A DNA stretch of 64,000 nucleotides from Echinometra lucunter. Lineage: Eukaryota > Echinodermata > Echinoidea > Camarodonta > Echinometridae. Below are positions 12,601 to 24,510 of this stretch, one piece after another (the stretch's first letter is position 1; the number at the start of each line of letters is the position of its first letter). The DNA is taken from positions 27,470,731-27,534,730 of the forward strand of contig CM057156.1 of assembly GCA_029962745.1 (NCBI GenBank). The letters are read 5' to 3'. Below the pieces are notes generated by a model, which saw only the letters and a list, made by a program, of their open reading frames with translations, did not search any database and was not told the origin of the DNA. The position numbers were made by a program, and so were the translations under genes.

Positions 12601-12693
12601 GACTTGATTCCAACAGAAGGTCAGAGGTTCAGATGGTTACTGAGGGCTAGGGTTTGTCTCCTGCCAAGCGGTCCTTCGCTGAGGGACATTCTG

Positions 12694-12757
12694 TCACTCT
12701 TTGGAGCCACGCATCCTCATGTCACTGTCGCCATCGTTGATCTGCTTCTTCTCTTTC
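12694..12757 (-). CDS. Basigin/neuroplastin-family protein, last coding exon (cytoplasmic tail end)
   Basis: Acceptor cttcag on the - strand precedes 12757. The exon begins with G, completing AAG (Lys) with the AA from the previous exon, then reads KEKKQINDGDSDMRMRGSKE and stops at TGA (12696-12694). The charged tail ending in DMRMRGSKE lines up in position and character with the NVRQRNSS-type end of vertebrate basigin and the NLRQRNTN-type end of neuroplastin. Phase and sequence both fit, so this tiny exon is considered real although it has no long open frame. Confidence 0.85.
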
Positions 12758-13324
12758 CTGAAGTGATCAGTCAAATGATGGGTAAGAATGAATTAATAAA
12801 CAAGATATCAAACAAAGGAGACAGAGATTACGTTAAAAGAGGTATATTAGCCAATAACAAAATCATTACGATGCAGGTCAAAATTTACCCTTTCCTTTCA
12901 CATAATTGGAAAAATGGGAGCAGAGTGAAATCATATTTGGTGTAGGAGTTTGCAACATAAAAACAAACTAACAAACGATCATTCCAAATGTAGTTACAAG
13001 TTGTCCCAATACCATTCCTAAACCAGAAGAGAATATACGAGTAGAGTGAATATTGGTGCAATACTGTGAACAGTCTCTGTTAGCAATGCAAATGTGCACT
13101 ACCACTAATATATTCTGAAAATTTGCCTTACATCTTCAAATTCTGACATTATGTTATGCAAAATTTACTCAATTTAAACCCTTTTTTCATGTGAAATCTA
13201 GGGACAAGGTAAAGTTCTGAAGCACATTAGATGGTATCAAAATCTGTCTTTCTAAACCTCTCTTTATCAAAATCACTATTCGTCTGTTCATATAGCCTGT
13301 CATAAAATGAAGGAAGTGTCCTAC

Positions 13325-13460
13325 TTAGGTTCATCGTCATCCTCATCATCTTCACCATAGTCCTCTCCTTTGCTGCACTTCTCATGGATGAAGATGATAA
13401 TGATCAGAATGACGACCTCTGTCACGATGCCAAGGAACGGCCAGAGGGCAGCAAGGCGAT
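13325..13460 (-). CDS. Basigin/neuroplastin-family protein, transmembrane exon
   Basis: Acceptor aatcttcag precedes 13460 and donor AA|gtagga follows 13325. After completing a split Asp codon, the frame reads RLAALWPFLGIVTEVVILII and continues IIFIHEKCSKGEDYGEDDED. This is the signature membrane segment of basigin/neuroplastin/embigin: a hydrophobic helix with Pro and a conserved Glu inside the membrane, followed by a basic stop and then an acidic cytoplasmic stretch. In vertebrates this family escorts monocarboxylate transporters (basigin, embigin) or plasma-membrane Ca-ATPase (neuroplastin), and the helix Glu is implicated in partner binding. The same role here is inference. Confidence 0.93.
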
Positions 13461-13906
13461 CTGAAGATTGGAGAGCGAAGGATGAATACGGACTAGCAAA
13501 AAGGAGTATCCAAAGAGTTACTCTACTGCTAAAATGAATTTCAAGATTCCCCCACAAAGTTACCAATGATCATAAGCTTAAAATGTACCAATCACCAAAC
13601 CCCATGTTGCTCTGTATGTCACTATAATATATTCAAAATATAAGGTACAATACTACTTCTAGTACTAAAATAATGTGAGATATGTTCTAAGAAACACTAA
13701 AAATGGAAGAGTATGCAGATTAGGCAATGTAGTTGAACTTCTTTTCGATTCGGTGGGGTAATCTTATGTGATCCTGAAATTTCTACAAGCACCTTGATCT
13801 TCAACCCCTAGAATATGGGTAAATTTTATTTTTTATTTTTCTTTTTCTTTGGGGGAGAGGAGAGGTTATTTCCTGTACGCAATTTATAGGCAGTTAAAGA
13901 GAAGCT

Positions 13907-13912
13907 TGAGAG

Positions 13913-13947
<35 letters not shown>

Positions 13948-13948
13948 T
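13907..13948. repeat. TA dinucleotide microsatellite in the basigin-family intron
   Basis: A run of about 18 TA units with one interruption lies between the transmembrane exon and the second Ig exon. Confidence 0.9.
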
Positions 13949-14092
13949 CAAAATATGACAAACAGCTTGGTTGCTCTGCCTGAATATATGAAAATAGTCC
14001 ACTTATTTTCTGTGTACAGAGCATGCACTTTTCAGTAAGATCAAGTTATTATTTTGATGATTTCAAAACCTCAAGGTATACCTCAAGGTATG

Positions 14093-14350
14093 CAATTCAA
14101 TTCAATTCATTTATTTGGCATCCTTTAAAATAGATACAAAGATAAAAAAGATAAAACAATACACGATATATACAAGAATGAACTTAATTGCAATAGTACA
14201 TAAAAAACACAAGGAAGATAAAAGGATGAATAGAAATGTAGCGGATGTGGGGAATTGGATAAGGCCGTTGACCTATCACGGCCAACTCCCTTTATTACTA
14301 CATTATACAATGGAAGAAAATAAAGAAGGAAGCAATAAAAGAAGATAAAC
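14093..14350 (-). mobile_element. 3'-end fragment of a CR1/L2-like LINE
   Basis: On the - strand this ends AATAAATGAATTGAATTGAA, the same tail of ATTGA pentamers seen at the end of the LINE fragment at 36007-36947. No reverse-transcriptase sequence remains, so only 3' UTR is present. Assignment rests on the shared tail. Confidence 0.55.
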
Positions 14351-14404
14351 ATTTAAACATTACAACTATTACAACAAAAAAACACCTAAAAACTCACTTG
14401 TTTC

Positions 14405-14465
14405 ATTAATAAGTTCATGGTAAAGCGCATTTGAACATGCAATATGGAAAATGCGCTATATAAAT

Positions 14466-14525
<60 letters not shown>

Positions 14526-14548
14526 CCTCACCCCCCCCCCCCCCCCCC
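14405..14548 (+). repeat. SINE/LINE 3' tail with ATT microsatellite and poly(C) run
   Basis: The motif GCGCTATATAAATGTATT is followed by about 19 ATT units (to 14524) and then a C run at 14528-14548. The same GCGCTATATAAATGT-plus-ATT ending recurs near 53276-53310, so it marks the 3' end of a dispersed retroelement family. Confidence 0.7.
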
Positions 14549-15236
14549 GAAAAACAGGCAATTTGGCAGATTTTAAGAATAGCTAGATAATTGTTTTAGT
14601 TTCAATGTACGTTTTAGAGATGATAATGTAGGGCACCTTTGAAGCATTCATGTAAACCGTTCCAGATAATGGGCCCCTTATAACAAATTGTAGCTCTAGA
14701 GAAGTTACATCACAAAAATGGAACATACAATTTATTTGAATTTCTTATTAATACTATTGTTGAGAATAGAATAATTATTGAAACAATATGGCAAGGTATA
14801 TTTCACACTGAAATATTTATACATAAATACAATAATTTGAGTTTCGTAGAGTTCATTAAGTTTTAAGATTTTAAGCTTAAAAAATAAAATGAGAGTATGG
14901 GCTCTAAACAAGGAATTTGTTATTACCCTTATTGCACATTTCTAAAGTAAATATATCCTTTGGAATAAATAAGATGCACAACCACCCAGACAATTAGACA
15001 ATAATTCAAGTTGGCAAGATCATGGTATACATCAAGATTTATATGCCATTTAATCAAGTTTTCCATACTGCTTTCAAAGAGTTTCATTCACAGTGTCATT
15101 GCATAACTATAACTCATGTTTATCTTTAATGCCAGATGACATAGGTGTTCATCAGGGGCTTTTGAAAATCCATTAGGAAGAGTCCCGTTTCAGCATACAC
15201 AGTTGCATAATTTGAACAAAGACCAACTGATTTCAA

Positions 15237-15413
15237 GATACAGTGGAAATTCAAGAGATCTGATATAACAATACTCCTGATATGACAAGGTAATATTTCG
15301 GTCCCAGCTCTTTATATGCTTTTGTTTTTTAATCTTGATATAACAAAATTCCTACTACAACAAGGGAAGTTTGATGGTCCCAAAGACCTCGTTATACTGA
15401 GTTTCCACTGTAA
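15237..15413. mobile_element. MITE-like element with ACAGTGGAAA termini
   Basis: The left end ATACAGTGGAAATTCAAGAG and the reverse complement of the right end, TTACAGTGGAAACTCAGTAT, define the element. Both arms contain related 'GATATAACA' or 'TATAACGAG' and 'GGTCCCA' segments. CAGTGG-type ends with 'TATAACGAGG' inside are common in Tc1/mariner-related MITEs, but the family call is inference. Confidence 0.6.
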
Positions 15414-15779
15414 CATGAATGATTTTTCTCAGTGGATGCTGAGACTGTTTAACAATTTACCACAACCTGGAGCACATTTAGAGAGTATTTTCCCTGATTG
15501 TGAATCGGTACATAATGTATCTCTTAACCCCACTTAGGATTATTTTCTCTACCACAGGACACATGATAAAACCTTGAGCATATATCCGAATGCACCCCTT
15601 TGAATACCTTAGATGAATCGGCCCTAAGTAGAATACTGTATTAAGTGGAAATTTTCACGCAATTAATTTTTCATACTCAGCCGAGTTAAACACAATCGCG
15701 CAATTTTAATTTTCGTGGACAGTTAGGATAACTGTATTCACGTGCGAAATGAACAAAATATTTTGAGCAGTATTATTTT

Positions 15780-15932
15780 CGTGCAGGTGTCGTGCCACGT
15801 GATAACAAGTTGCAATAACTGTTATAAGCTACTGAAATCCTTGCATCTGATTGGCAGAGAGCAAATTTGTCATAAAAAGAAGGCAGTTGGTTGTTACTGA
15901 TAACAAGTTTTATGAAATGGGGCCCAGAATGA
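15780..15932. mobile_element. Decayed MITE related to the element at 18898-19058
   Basis: The right end reads GATAACAAGTTTTATGAAAT followed by GGGGCCCAGA, which matches the right end of the intact element at 18898-19058. The left part contains GATAACAAGTTGCAATAACT. Only one end is clear, so the copy is probably degenerate. Confidence 0.45.
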
Positions 15933-16017
15933 GTTTATATTGGTCCAATCTACAATATGGTCTAGTGGGGTGGGGGGGGGGGGGGGGGGAATATTCCCAG
16001 TGTGTGACTGGACGTAC

Positions 16018-16323
16018 CTCGAACCCGAAGAAGGATATCACTTGAAACACCCTCAGCAGCATTGGTAGCAATGCAGGTGTAATTCTTCCTGTCCTCCATG
16101 GTGATGGCAACGATCTCCAGCTTGCTGGTGACTGTGACAGTGGTAGTGATGTCTGTGGTATTGGTGCAGCGCTTGGGACAGGCATCCTCGAGGTCCACAC
16201 CATCCACCAGCCAGGTGATCGTCGGCAGCAAGGCAGGTGTGATGACAGTGGCTTCACACTCCATCAGGGCACGGTCACCTTCCGTGTATTTGACAGACTT
16301 TTCGGCTTTGATGGTGATCTCCC
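16018..16323 (-). CDS. Basigin/neuroplastin-family protein, second Ig-like domain exon
   Basis: Acceptor acctttcag precedes 16323; donor GAG|gtacgt follows 16018. The 306-nt exon codes for one complete Ig domain. It runs from EITIKAEKSVKYTEGDRALM through MECEATV (B-strand Cys), ITWLVDGVDL (C-strand Trp), and EDRKNYTCIATNAAEG (D..YxC F-strand motif), to SSDILLRVR, which joins the transmembrane exon as VRDRLAALW. An NYT and an NTT sequon are possible N-glycosylation sites in an extracellular domain. An alternative - strand frame over the same bases is a shadow. Confidence 0.93.
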
Positions 16324-16409
16324 CTGAAAGGTATTCAAAGACACTTTGCTTATCTAAAACTCACAAATGCAGATGTAAATAGTATACATCAGTTACTCCA
16401 GAGTCAGGA

Positions 16410-16909
16410 NNNNNNNNNNNNNNNNNNNNNNNNNNNNNNNNNNNNNNNNNNNNNNNNNNNNNNNNNNNNNNNNNNNNNNNNNNNNNNNNNNNNNNNNNNN
16501 NNNNNNNNNNNNNNNNNNNNNNNNNNNNNNNNNNNNNNNNNNNNNNNNNNNNNNNNNNNNNNNNNNNNNNNNNNNNNNNNNNNNNNNNNNNNNNNNNNNN
16601 NNNNNNNNNNNNNNNNNNNNNNNNNNNNNNNNNNNNNNNNNNNNNNNNNNNNNNNNNNNNNNNNNNNNNNNNNNNNNNNNNNNNNNNNNNNNNNNNNNNN
16701 NNNNNNNNNNNNNNNNNNNNNNNNNNNNNNNNNNNNNNNNNNNNNNNNNNNNNNNNNNNNNNNNNNNNNNNNNNNNNNNNNNNNNNNNNNNNNNNNNNNN
16801 NNNNNNNNNNNNNNNNNNNNNNNNNNNNNNNNNNNNNNNNNNNNNNNNNNNNNNNNNNNNNNNNNNNNNNNNNNNNNNNNNNNNNNNNNNNNNNNNNNNN
16901 NNNNNNNNN
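16410..16909. other. Assembly gap of 500 Ns
   Basis: Exactly 500 unknown bases. The round size suggests a placeholder rather than a measured distance. The gap removes the 3' part of the first-Ig exon of the basigin-family gene, its donor, and part of the following intron. Open frames drawn across it have no meaning inside the gap. Confidence 0.98.
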
Positions 16910-16992
16910 TTTGGTGTTGGAGGGCCCCTTGCAGTAAAAATAAGCCGAGCTTCCCACTTCCACCGTGGGCTCTGGAAGCTGAGCTTGTACCA
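16910..16992 (-). CDS. Basigin/neuroplastin-family protein, start of first Ig-like domain (partial exon)
   Basis: Acceptor tttgtctcag precedes 16992 on the - strand. The exon begins in phase (two bases completing a codon), then reads VQAQLPEPTVEVGSSAYFYC and KGPSN before entering the N gap. This is the A-B strand region of an Ig domain, with the first Cys of the disulfide; its partner Trp and second Cys would lie in the gap. The start codon and signal peptide belong to a further upstream exon (coordinates above 16992) that I could not identify. Confidence 0.82.
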
Positions 16993-17329
16993 CTGAGACA
17001 AAGTGGAGATGGAGAAAACAGAAATGTGAAATCAGTTGGTGTAATTCTCAGTGTTTTGGGCAAGTGATCTCCCCCCACCCCTCCAAAAAGAGATTTTGCA
17101 GGCAATTGACTTAACTCCTTCTTGATCAAAAAAGTCTACGATTACACAGGCTCAATCCTCACACATGCTTGCTCTCTTCTTACAAGAGCATAAACTGGCT
17201 TTAATAAGTATTACTGAGTACACCCCTCCCCCCCCCCTCCCCAACAAAAAGACATACAAACACACTCAACAAAGTTTAACAGCATTTCACTTAATAGTGG
17301 AATCTTGAGCAAGGACTGTCCTAGAGTAG

Positions 17330-17476
17330 TTCCGGGGAGCATTTCATGAAGACTTTTGTCGGTGAAAATCACCAACAAATGTTACAAACTACTGAAAATC
17401 CTCACATCCGATTGGCTGACAGCAAATTAGTGGGTGAAAATCACCGACAAAACTCATCATGAAATGCTCCCCCGGA
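17330..17476. mobile_element. MITE-like element, about 145 bp
   Basis: Left end TCCGGGGAGCATTTCATGAA and the reverse complement of the right end, CCGGGGGAGCATTTCATGAT, are near-identical. Pairing continues through TTTTGTCGGTGA. There is no coding capacity. Confidence 0.75.
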
Positions 17477-18669
17477 TGTACATAGTAACTCTAATAAGAA
17501 CCTGAAAAGCATTGCCCTAGGGTATATTACAAAGTCCACTCATCCACTTTCTGAAAAAAATATTTTCAGGGAGTGAATCAGGGGACATGCATTAGCTGCA
17601 CACAGGGTATTTACAAAGGGGGTTGGATACAGGTGTAAAGGCAAAATTGTTAATACATCCAGAGAAAATTAGGACTGCGATGACAGAGGCAGTAGCGAAC
17701 AAAATTAAAAAAAACAAAAAACAGCAAAACAAAAATACATTAGGTAACTTTGTTTATGTTAAATTTGCATTCATTCTCATTGAATCAAGGAAAAGCAACA
17801 AAAAAAAACAACTTTCAAAAGACCAGAAATACTTAAATTTGCTTGAGTCCTGTAATCTCACATATACTTCAACAGTTTTTTCTCATAACATTACTTCTGA
17901 GTACATTTGAGTAAGTAATGAAATTTTCATTTTAATCAATTAAGGCAAAATAAAAAAATATACATGTTTAGCATCCTCGCCCGATTCCTTTTAGGAGGTC
18001 GCCTCCTTTTTGTGTGTGTGTGTGTGTGTAAAACCAGAAAAAAATGTAAATTTCATGATTTTTTTTTTTCGGGGAAAAATGATCAAAATGATTGCATCTA
18101 GTCTATGTAAAAGCTGTCGGCCAGTTTGGAAAAATAGCCCGGCCAGTTGTTTTGAATAAATGGGTCGGTCAGCCATTTTGAAAAAGAAGAAAAAAAAGGG
18201 CCTCCTCCTTCCTTTTTTTCAGAAAGGCTGAATGCTAAAAATGTTTTTTTTTAATTTTTTTTATTTTGCCTAATTCATTTACTGACTCTTTGCTTGTCAT
18301 CAATTATTTGAGGGCAATATAATTTTGGCAAAACATGACAACTATATTTCTTTCCTTGTCAGACATTTTTCAGAACTGTGCCCCTCCCCACCATCATTAA
18401 TCAAATTTTGCCCCCATTCCTCGTCTTGAAAATTCAGAGGATAATTCAGGGCAAGAAGGACATGACAGTGATCCAAGTCATCTGAATACTTCCACATAAT
18501 GTAACTCCATACATACTGCAGTGAGTCACTTTGTTCCTTCTCTGAATTATAGGCCTATATGTATATGGAAGCCTTCGTTTACAGTTTGTCAAAAAAAAAT
18601 ATCATGAGCATATAAGTATCAGTTATAAAAGAAATCAGTTTTCAATATGAAATGACATTGTAGATTATG

Positions 18670-19685
18670 AAACCATTTACTATTTCTCTACCAGTCAGTG
18701 AAGACCCCATCTGATCCAGTTCAGTAGTCACAAAGAAAAAGAATTTTTTGTAAACAATGTCATAAATCCCTATTGTCCAAGTTTGAAAAGTGGACAAATA
18801 ACACTCCCTTTTTAATTGTTTGTAAGGGAAATCACTATTTTCTTTTGTTTGTGCTATGGTTGTGATGAAAATTTTTTTTGTCATAGTTCCCATCACTTCT
18901 GGGCCCTATTTCATAAAAAGTCATGATGACAACTCCTGCTGGAATGGTAACTACCATGGCAACAGAGAGAATTCTGCTTCCTGATTGACTTTTACAATCA
19001 TAGTTGCCATTCCAGCAAGAGTTTCTATTATAACAACTTTTTATGAAATGGGGCCCAGATGTTGTTGTTGTTGTTGCAAATGAAGGGAATGTGGACGTTT
19101 CCCATAACAAAATAAATCATGAATGAAAACGAATGAGCAGTTTTCAGAATTTCTAAGATGTTAATCATTTGCATTCAGTGATTATAAAACAAAATTATGA
19201 GACTATTTCATAAGAGCCTTGTCTTAATATTTGAAGGGAGTTTTTTTTTTAAAAACATAATCTGGAACAATCTTTGCTGAAATAGTATGCATAAATTTGA
19301 ATAAATTTGTAAACTAATCTCTTGTGAACAAGATATTTTCATTTTGTGGATGCCGAGGACATTATTGATAAAAGATGAAATAAAGTGACAAATGACACAC
19401 TTTACTATTAAACTCTCTGATCCTTTGCAACTATTGGACTACAGAAAGAATTAGTCTATGATGATACACAATCATAGCAAATCAAAACAAAACAGTGATT
19501 TTCTTTGTAAACCATTCAAAAGGATAGTAGGATTGTCCACTGTGCTTGAGTTCTCCCATCTGTTCCAACTTGGACAGGAAGGACCTACATGTATGACATC
19601 CAATACAAAATCTGTATTTCTTCATGACTACTGGACCAAATCAACTGGGATCTTCAATGACTGGTAAAGGAATAGTTATAGTTTC
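18670..19685. mobile_element. Foldback element with about 210-bp arms, carrying a second MITE inside
   Basis: The left arm (about 18670-18880) matches the reverse complement of about 19455-19685, with scattered differences; matched blocks include TTTACCAGTCATTGAAG and GTCCAAGTTGGAA-type segments. The 18898-19058 MITE lies between the arms. Short open frames over the arms are incidental. Confidence 0.65.
18898..19058. mobile_element. MITE-like element, about 160 bp, TCTGGGCCC ends
   Basis: Left end TCTGGGCCCTATTTCATAAA and the reverse complement of the right end, TCTGGGCCCCATTTCATAAA, match closely. Inner arms (GGAATGGTAACTACCATGGC against a GGAATGGCAACTATGATTG-type segment) also pair. A related half copy lies at 15780-15932. 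Confidence 0.8.
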
Positions 19686-21288
19686 TTACTCCAAAATGAA
19701 TTTTCATACTGCAAAATGATTCTTTCATTATCAATACTTACAGGCCCATCATTTTTTTTATTTATTTCTTTATTTCTTTATTTATTTATCTATCATTTTT
19801 TTTTTTTTTTAGGGGGGGGGGGGACATACTGTACATGTCAAAATACAAGTATATGTAACTACAATTCAGAATCATACATCTACATGTCCCACAACAGGGC
19901 TTCACATGACAGGTGCACATTACACTTGGGGGGGGGGGGCTAGGTCCAAACCCCCTCCCCCAAATCTAAAAAAAAAAGGCAAATGCAAAATAATGCAAAT
20001 TCATATCACAGGAAGGTCAATATAATAATGTATAACTCATCAACACTGCTCTTTCAACTGTAGTTTATATTTGAGGTGCCCAATTAAATACTGAGCCTTT
20101 TACCTGACATTTCTGCACACCAGTTTATGAAGAAATGAAATGTATTGACAAAATAATTAGACTGAACTATCTTTGCAATATTACTTAGAAAACATTACAC
20201 CATTTCCCTTTGAAAGTTCAAATCATAAATGGGACACTTCTATGTTCCATAACACACAAGAGATTAATACATTATACATCTTTATCAGTTATTTATCCTT
20301 GGCTGAAGTGCCCATTGTTCTTGCTATAATAACCCTGTGTCGCTTCCAAATAATTTCCTGTGCAACAGTATTCTTTGTATGAAAACAGATAAAGAATCAT
20401 AATAGACAAAGACAGCAACATTGTTGGTGCATGTGCTAATACATGTGACTGCATTGTCTTCATGAACAACTATATCATATATTTGTAAAATGTTCATAAA
20501 GGTGGGGGGGGGGGGGGGGGGGGGTTAGGAATCAAATTTCAGACTTTCAGTACATTGTACTTTACAAGCTTACAATACCAGCAAACAATTTGTTGATGGG
20601 GAAAAACATGGCATCTATCATTTGACAAAGTGATTTAACTTATAAAATATATGTTACTTTGATCATAACTAATGTCCTCCAAACAAAGAACAAAACAAAT
20701 TTTCAATAATCTGTTTAGCTGCCTGAAATGTTATCAATTCAGAATATCTTTGTGCAAGCAACAAAAATATGTTAATTCACTTGCATACTCACACTGTTTT
20801 GATATTCAACCCTTTTGCATATGAAATAGTTTTGTTACTTTCCCTGTACCTAGAGCACTAAATCCATCCTATGCATTAATAAGTGAAAATTTTCAAAGGA
20901 TATCATATGATGAAAGAACAGCTCAAAACATGGAGAGTGCCCAAAAGGAAGGACATGACAATGATTGGAGGAAAAACGTCACCATGTATTGATGTCATGA
21001 AGTACTGTTGACATAATTTCCTTGAATATAAAATATGCCAATTCCTGTTTTCATATACATGTACTGTACATTTGTAAATATGACCTAGTGAAATTTAGGT
21101 GTATCTTTACATGTACTTCAAAGTATCAATTTACTTATTTCAACCATCTGCTTTTCTTTTAAACTGGTCACATGTTTCATGTTTTAGGTGTTTTTAACAG
21201 TTAATTTGTGTAACAATTCAATTTCTTTCAAATCTCTTCCAGGGTTCATTGGAATGAAATATGAGTTTGGTTTAAAACTCCCAATATA

Positions 21289-21320
<32 letters not shown>

Positions 21321-21623
21321 TCTTTTTTCTTTTTCTTTTTTTTTTTTTTTTTTTTTGGGGGGGGGGGGGGCAAATATGAGATACATTTACATGTATTTAA
21401 AATTACATGTAAAGTTACTACACTGTAAAGAAAATAATAAGAAATAAATGATACTCAAGATCATAATTCATTTTTTTCCTTGATATATATTGTAAGGGAG
21501 ATATCACATGAAGGCATTTATTTGTTTCATACAATGGTAGTGTTGTTATAAAAATGTAAAAAAGAAAAGAGAAAAAATGGCCTTTATTGATTTTTGCATT
21601 CAAACTAATTATATTTCACTTTA

Positions 21624-24510
21624 AACCATTCATGACCAGGGTTCTCACTAGAAAATAATCCACACAAGGTTCCCCCCTCTGCACAAAACGAGAAATTTAG
21701 GTGTGGTCGCAGTATATGCTGTAGCAAAAGGATGAAAAGTACTTCTTGGTGAGCAGGAGTTGTCTACTAATTGCCTAATAGCACAAATACATTGCCAAAA
21801 AACAAAACAATCTGTGGCATTTATCATTAATATTAGGAATATATACTCCAATATTTTTTTACCTTTGTCGCCACGCATGGTGCAGCAATTTCACACATGG
21901 TTCTTCCTTGTCTGAAATCCTGTACGCATAGTATTGGTACCATGGGTGTTATGTACTGCAGAGAACCATGTTCATGACATAAATCAGCATTTAGTGGACT
22001 TAACTTGGCTTCATAACTTTTGATGCACAGCCCTAAAAATATTTCTCACACAATAGCAAAAGAAGCACGTAATTTTGACATTATCTTTGTCCACTGCATG
22101 TATCTTTCATTACAACTGGATTTCTGCTCCCAGGAAACTTTGAAAATAAGAGTGATTTTTTTAAATGGGAAAATGTCAAAAGCATATTACTAGAGCATTA
22201 AATCAGACCTTTAATATTCAAAGAGAGTACTTTGCACTTTAATTAGCTTCAAGGGCATGAAATCATAGTATTCAGGATTTTTTTCTTCTTCTTAACAAGG
22301 TCAAGTCTAATTAATCACATATTTTTGTAGTTTTAAACTTTTTAGTTTTAAAAACAAGCCTTAAATCTTTCAACTGGGAAATCGTCAAAAGTCTACATGT
22401 ATACAAACAAGTATTGAAGGGGCACTAATCATATCTTTAACCCGTTGAGCCCTATGCCCAAGATAACTCGGGCTAGGGTCTATGGGAAAGTGTATTATAC
22501 TAAAATCAAATCGTGTTCAACAGGTTAATCTTTATTGGGAAAAGTTCCACAGTTCAGTTATATTGGCTCAAGCATTCATACATGTAGAATTCATGTACAA
22601 TGGACATTACATTATGTTTCTCCTTTTACCCTCTGAATATGTGAACACCCATTTCGCATAGACCCCAGCATGAGTTCCATGTATCTACAGGCTTAGTATT
22701 CTACGGCTGGAATTAAGGAGGTCAAGTCTAATCAATCACAGCTTTGCCCAGATAGGAATATCCACTCACAGTAACATAAGCAATGACCCAGGAAATGAAT
22801 GATCATAGAATCATATTTGTTGGAATATGATTATTCCTTTCTGTCATCCACAAAGATTATATGCCTTAACAGGAAGTGACTTAACTTATTAAGAAAATAC
22901 TCTGTTACCATAAAATCATATTCAGGGCAATTCTACAGGCTACTTGGAAAGTGCGTAGTAGACTGGGGTAATGCAAATATGGCACCCTTTTCATCTTTTT
23001 AACTCAGTCTCAGTCATCAAACTGCTGAGTGATCAGTGATAATGTATGCCTGATACTATAGTCAGTTTAGTCCATAATTGAAGTTTTTAATTAACAATAG
23101 AGATTGTGCGAATTCGAGCCTACCATTCAAAATACACGAACCCGCAATACATGTACACGTACATGATGCTACAAACTTAACAAAGCATTGCAAATACACT
23201 GGGGCAAGTTTGACTCTACAGACAGTCTGACCTAGAAAAAATGGAAGTCAGGCCTCATGAGCTACAAAAAAGGGTTCAAAGGGGGAACAGTTGATATAGT
23301 GTCATAAAATAAATAGCATTTATTGACCCTTTGGTGAAAGAGTCCATATTTTGTGGATTGGTCCAATAACTTTTGATGCAGAGCCCTGAAAATATACCAA
23401 AAAATATGAGCAGAAATAGCAAATTATTCTACAGACTGTGCCCATTTTGGTTGGATCATTACTTGTTATTCAATGCTGAAAATTTTCTACAGGAAAATTA
23501 GCACTAAATTAAAATTTGCCTTAAATTAGCAATGCAATGAAAAGTTAAACAGATTGGCAACTTTTTAACTTCTAATCAAACTTTCTGTATTATTTTACAT
23601 GTAATTCATTACAGACAAATGACATATTAACAGAGTATCGGAAAATAACATTTTTTTGGCATTTCCCCTTAAGTTTATTTTCCAAAAATAAATATTACTT
23701 TGTTTTTCATAAAAAAAAGAAAGAAAAGAAAAAAAAAGAATAGAAAATAAAAGAAAAGAAAAAAGGTTGGTGGTGCTGATGTGAAGAAAAATAGTGAATC
23801 AAATTAGGCTTGAAATAATTTCTATCATGAATAGCATTTTATCAAATACCACTATACCATGCATGCCCTTTTGGTAGTCTTACATTCTTTCCATTGTGCA
23901 TTCTCCAATTTAATATATTCTCAAATCTCAATCTATGGCTAAAATGAATAAATATACATGTATATACAGCATTGTAATATATTTCAAATTTCACATACAC
24001 CTGTATCTACTGGAAATCAACAACTGTATGAGCCTCAAATCTACATGTATACTGCTCTCTTGACATGTGATATTCACAATGATTTGCTACATTAACCCAT
24101 TCATGACAGAGGTCCACATTTTGTGGTTTGGCCTAATATCTTTTGATGCAAAGCCCTAAAAATCATACCAAATACATGAGCAGAAAGAGCAAAAAATTCT
24201 ACACAAACTGTGCCCATGTTGGTTGCGTCTATATTCGTTGTTCGATGCTGAAGATTTTTTAAAGGGAAATAAGCATTAAAATCCTCAAATTCGCAATGTG
24301 ATAGAAGGTTTAAAATCACCGTTTTCCCCCTGCAAATTGGCAACTTTTTGACTTCTCATTATAATTTCTGTCAATTTATATTCATTTCAGATACATGATG
24401 TTTTATAAGAAAATGTAGCAATAAAATAAAAAATGTTGGTGTTGCCAATTTGAAGAATAAAAGCTGATCAAATTAGACTTTAAATAATTCCTGTCACGAA
24501 TGGGTTAAAA
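21624..24510. mobile_element. Cluster of three related MITE copies
   Basis: The clearest copy is 24092-24507. Its left end TTAACCCATTCATGACAG pairs with the right end CTGTCACGAATGGGTTAA. Copies at about 23320-23840 and about 21990-22330 share the inner line 'CTTTTGATGCA.AGCCCT.AAAAT' and related text. The outer two are more diverged. A different 90-bp element with TTAACCCG and CAACAGGTTAA ends lies between copies at 22438-22528 and recurs, inverted, at 27198-27298. Confidence 0.6.

Larger units (their letters stand above)
7099..12693 (-). other. Downstream flank of the basigin-family gene, possibly a very long 3' UTR
   Basis: No coding exon is visible in 5.6 kb. The DNA is AT-rich, with C- and G-runs near 7965 and 8470, a TA microsatellite near 8657-8672, a foldback element (8105-8433) and a tRNA-derived SINE (about 9366-9640). 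Whether the transcript covers this whole stretch cannot be decided here. Confidence 0.4.

Noticed and set aside
15910..16257. 115-codon frame overlapping the second Ig exon
   Set aside because: It is a shifted frame of the same exon; the Ig frame has the Cys, Trp and YxC pattern, correct splice sites and matching phases.
16361..17129. Three 200-241 codon open frames on the - strand
   Set aside because: They run through the 500-N gap; only the first bases (16910-16992) are real coding sequence, and the rest cannot be known.
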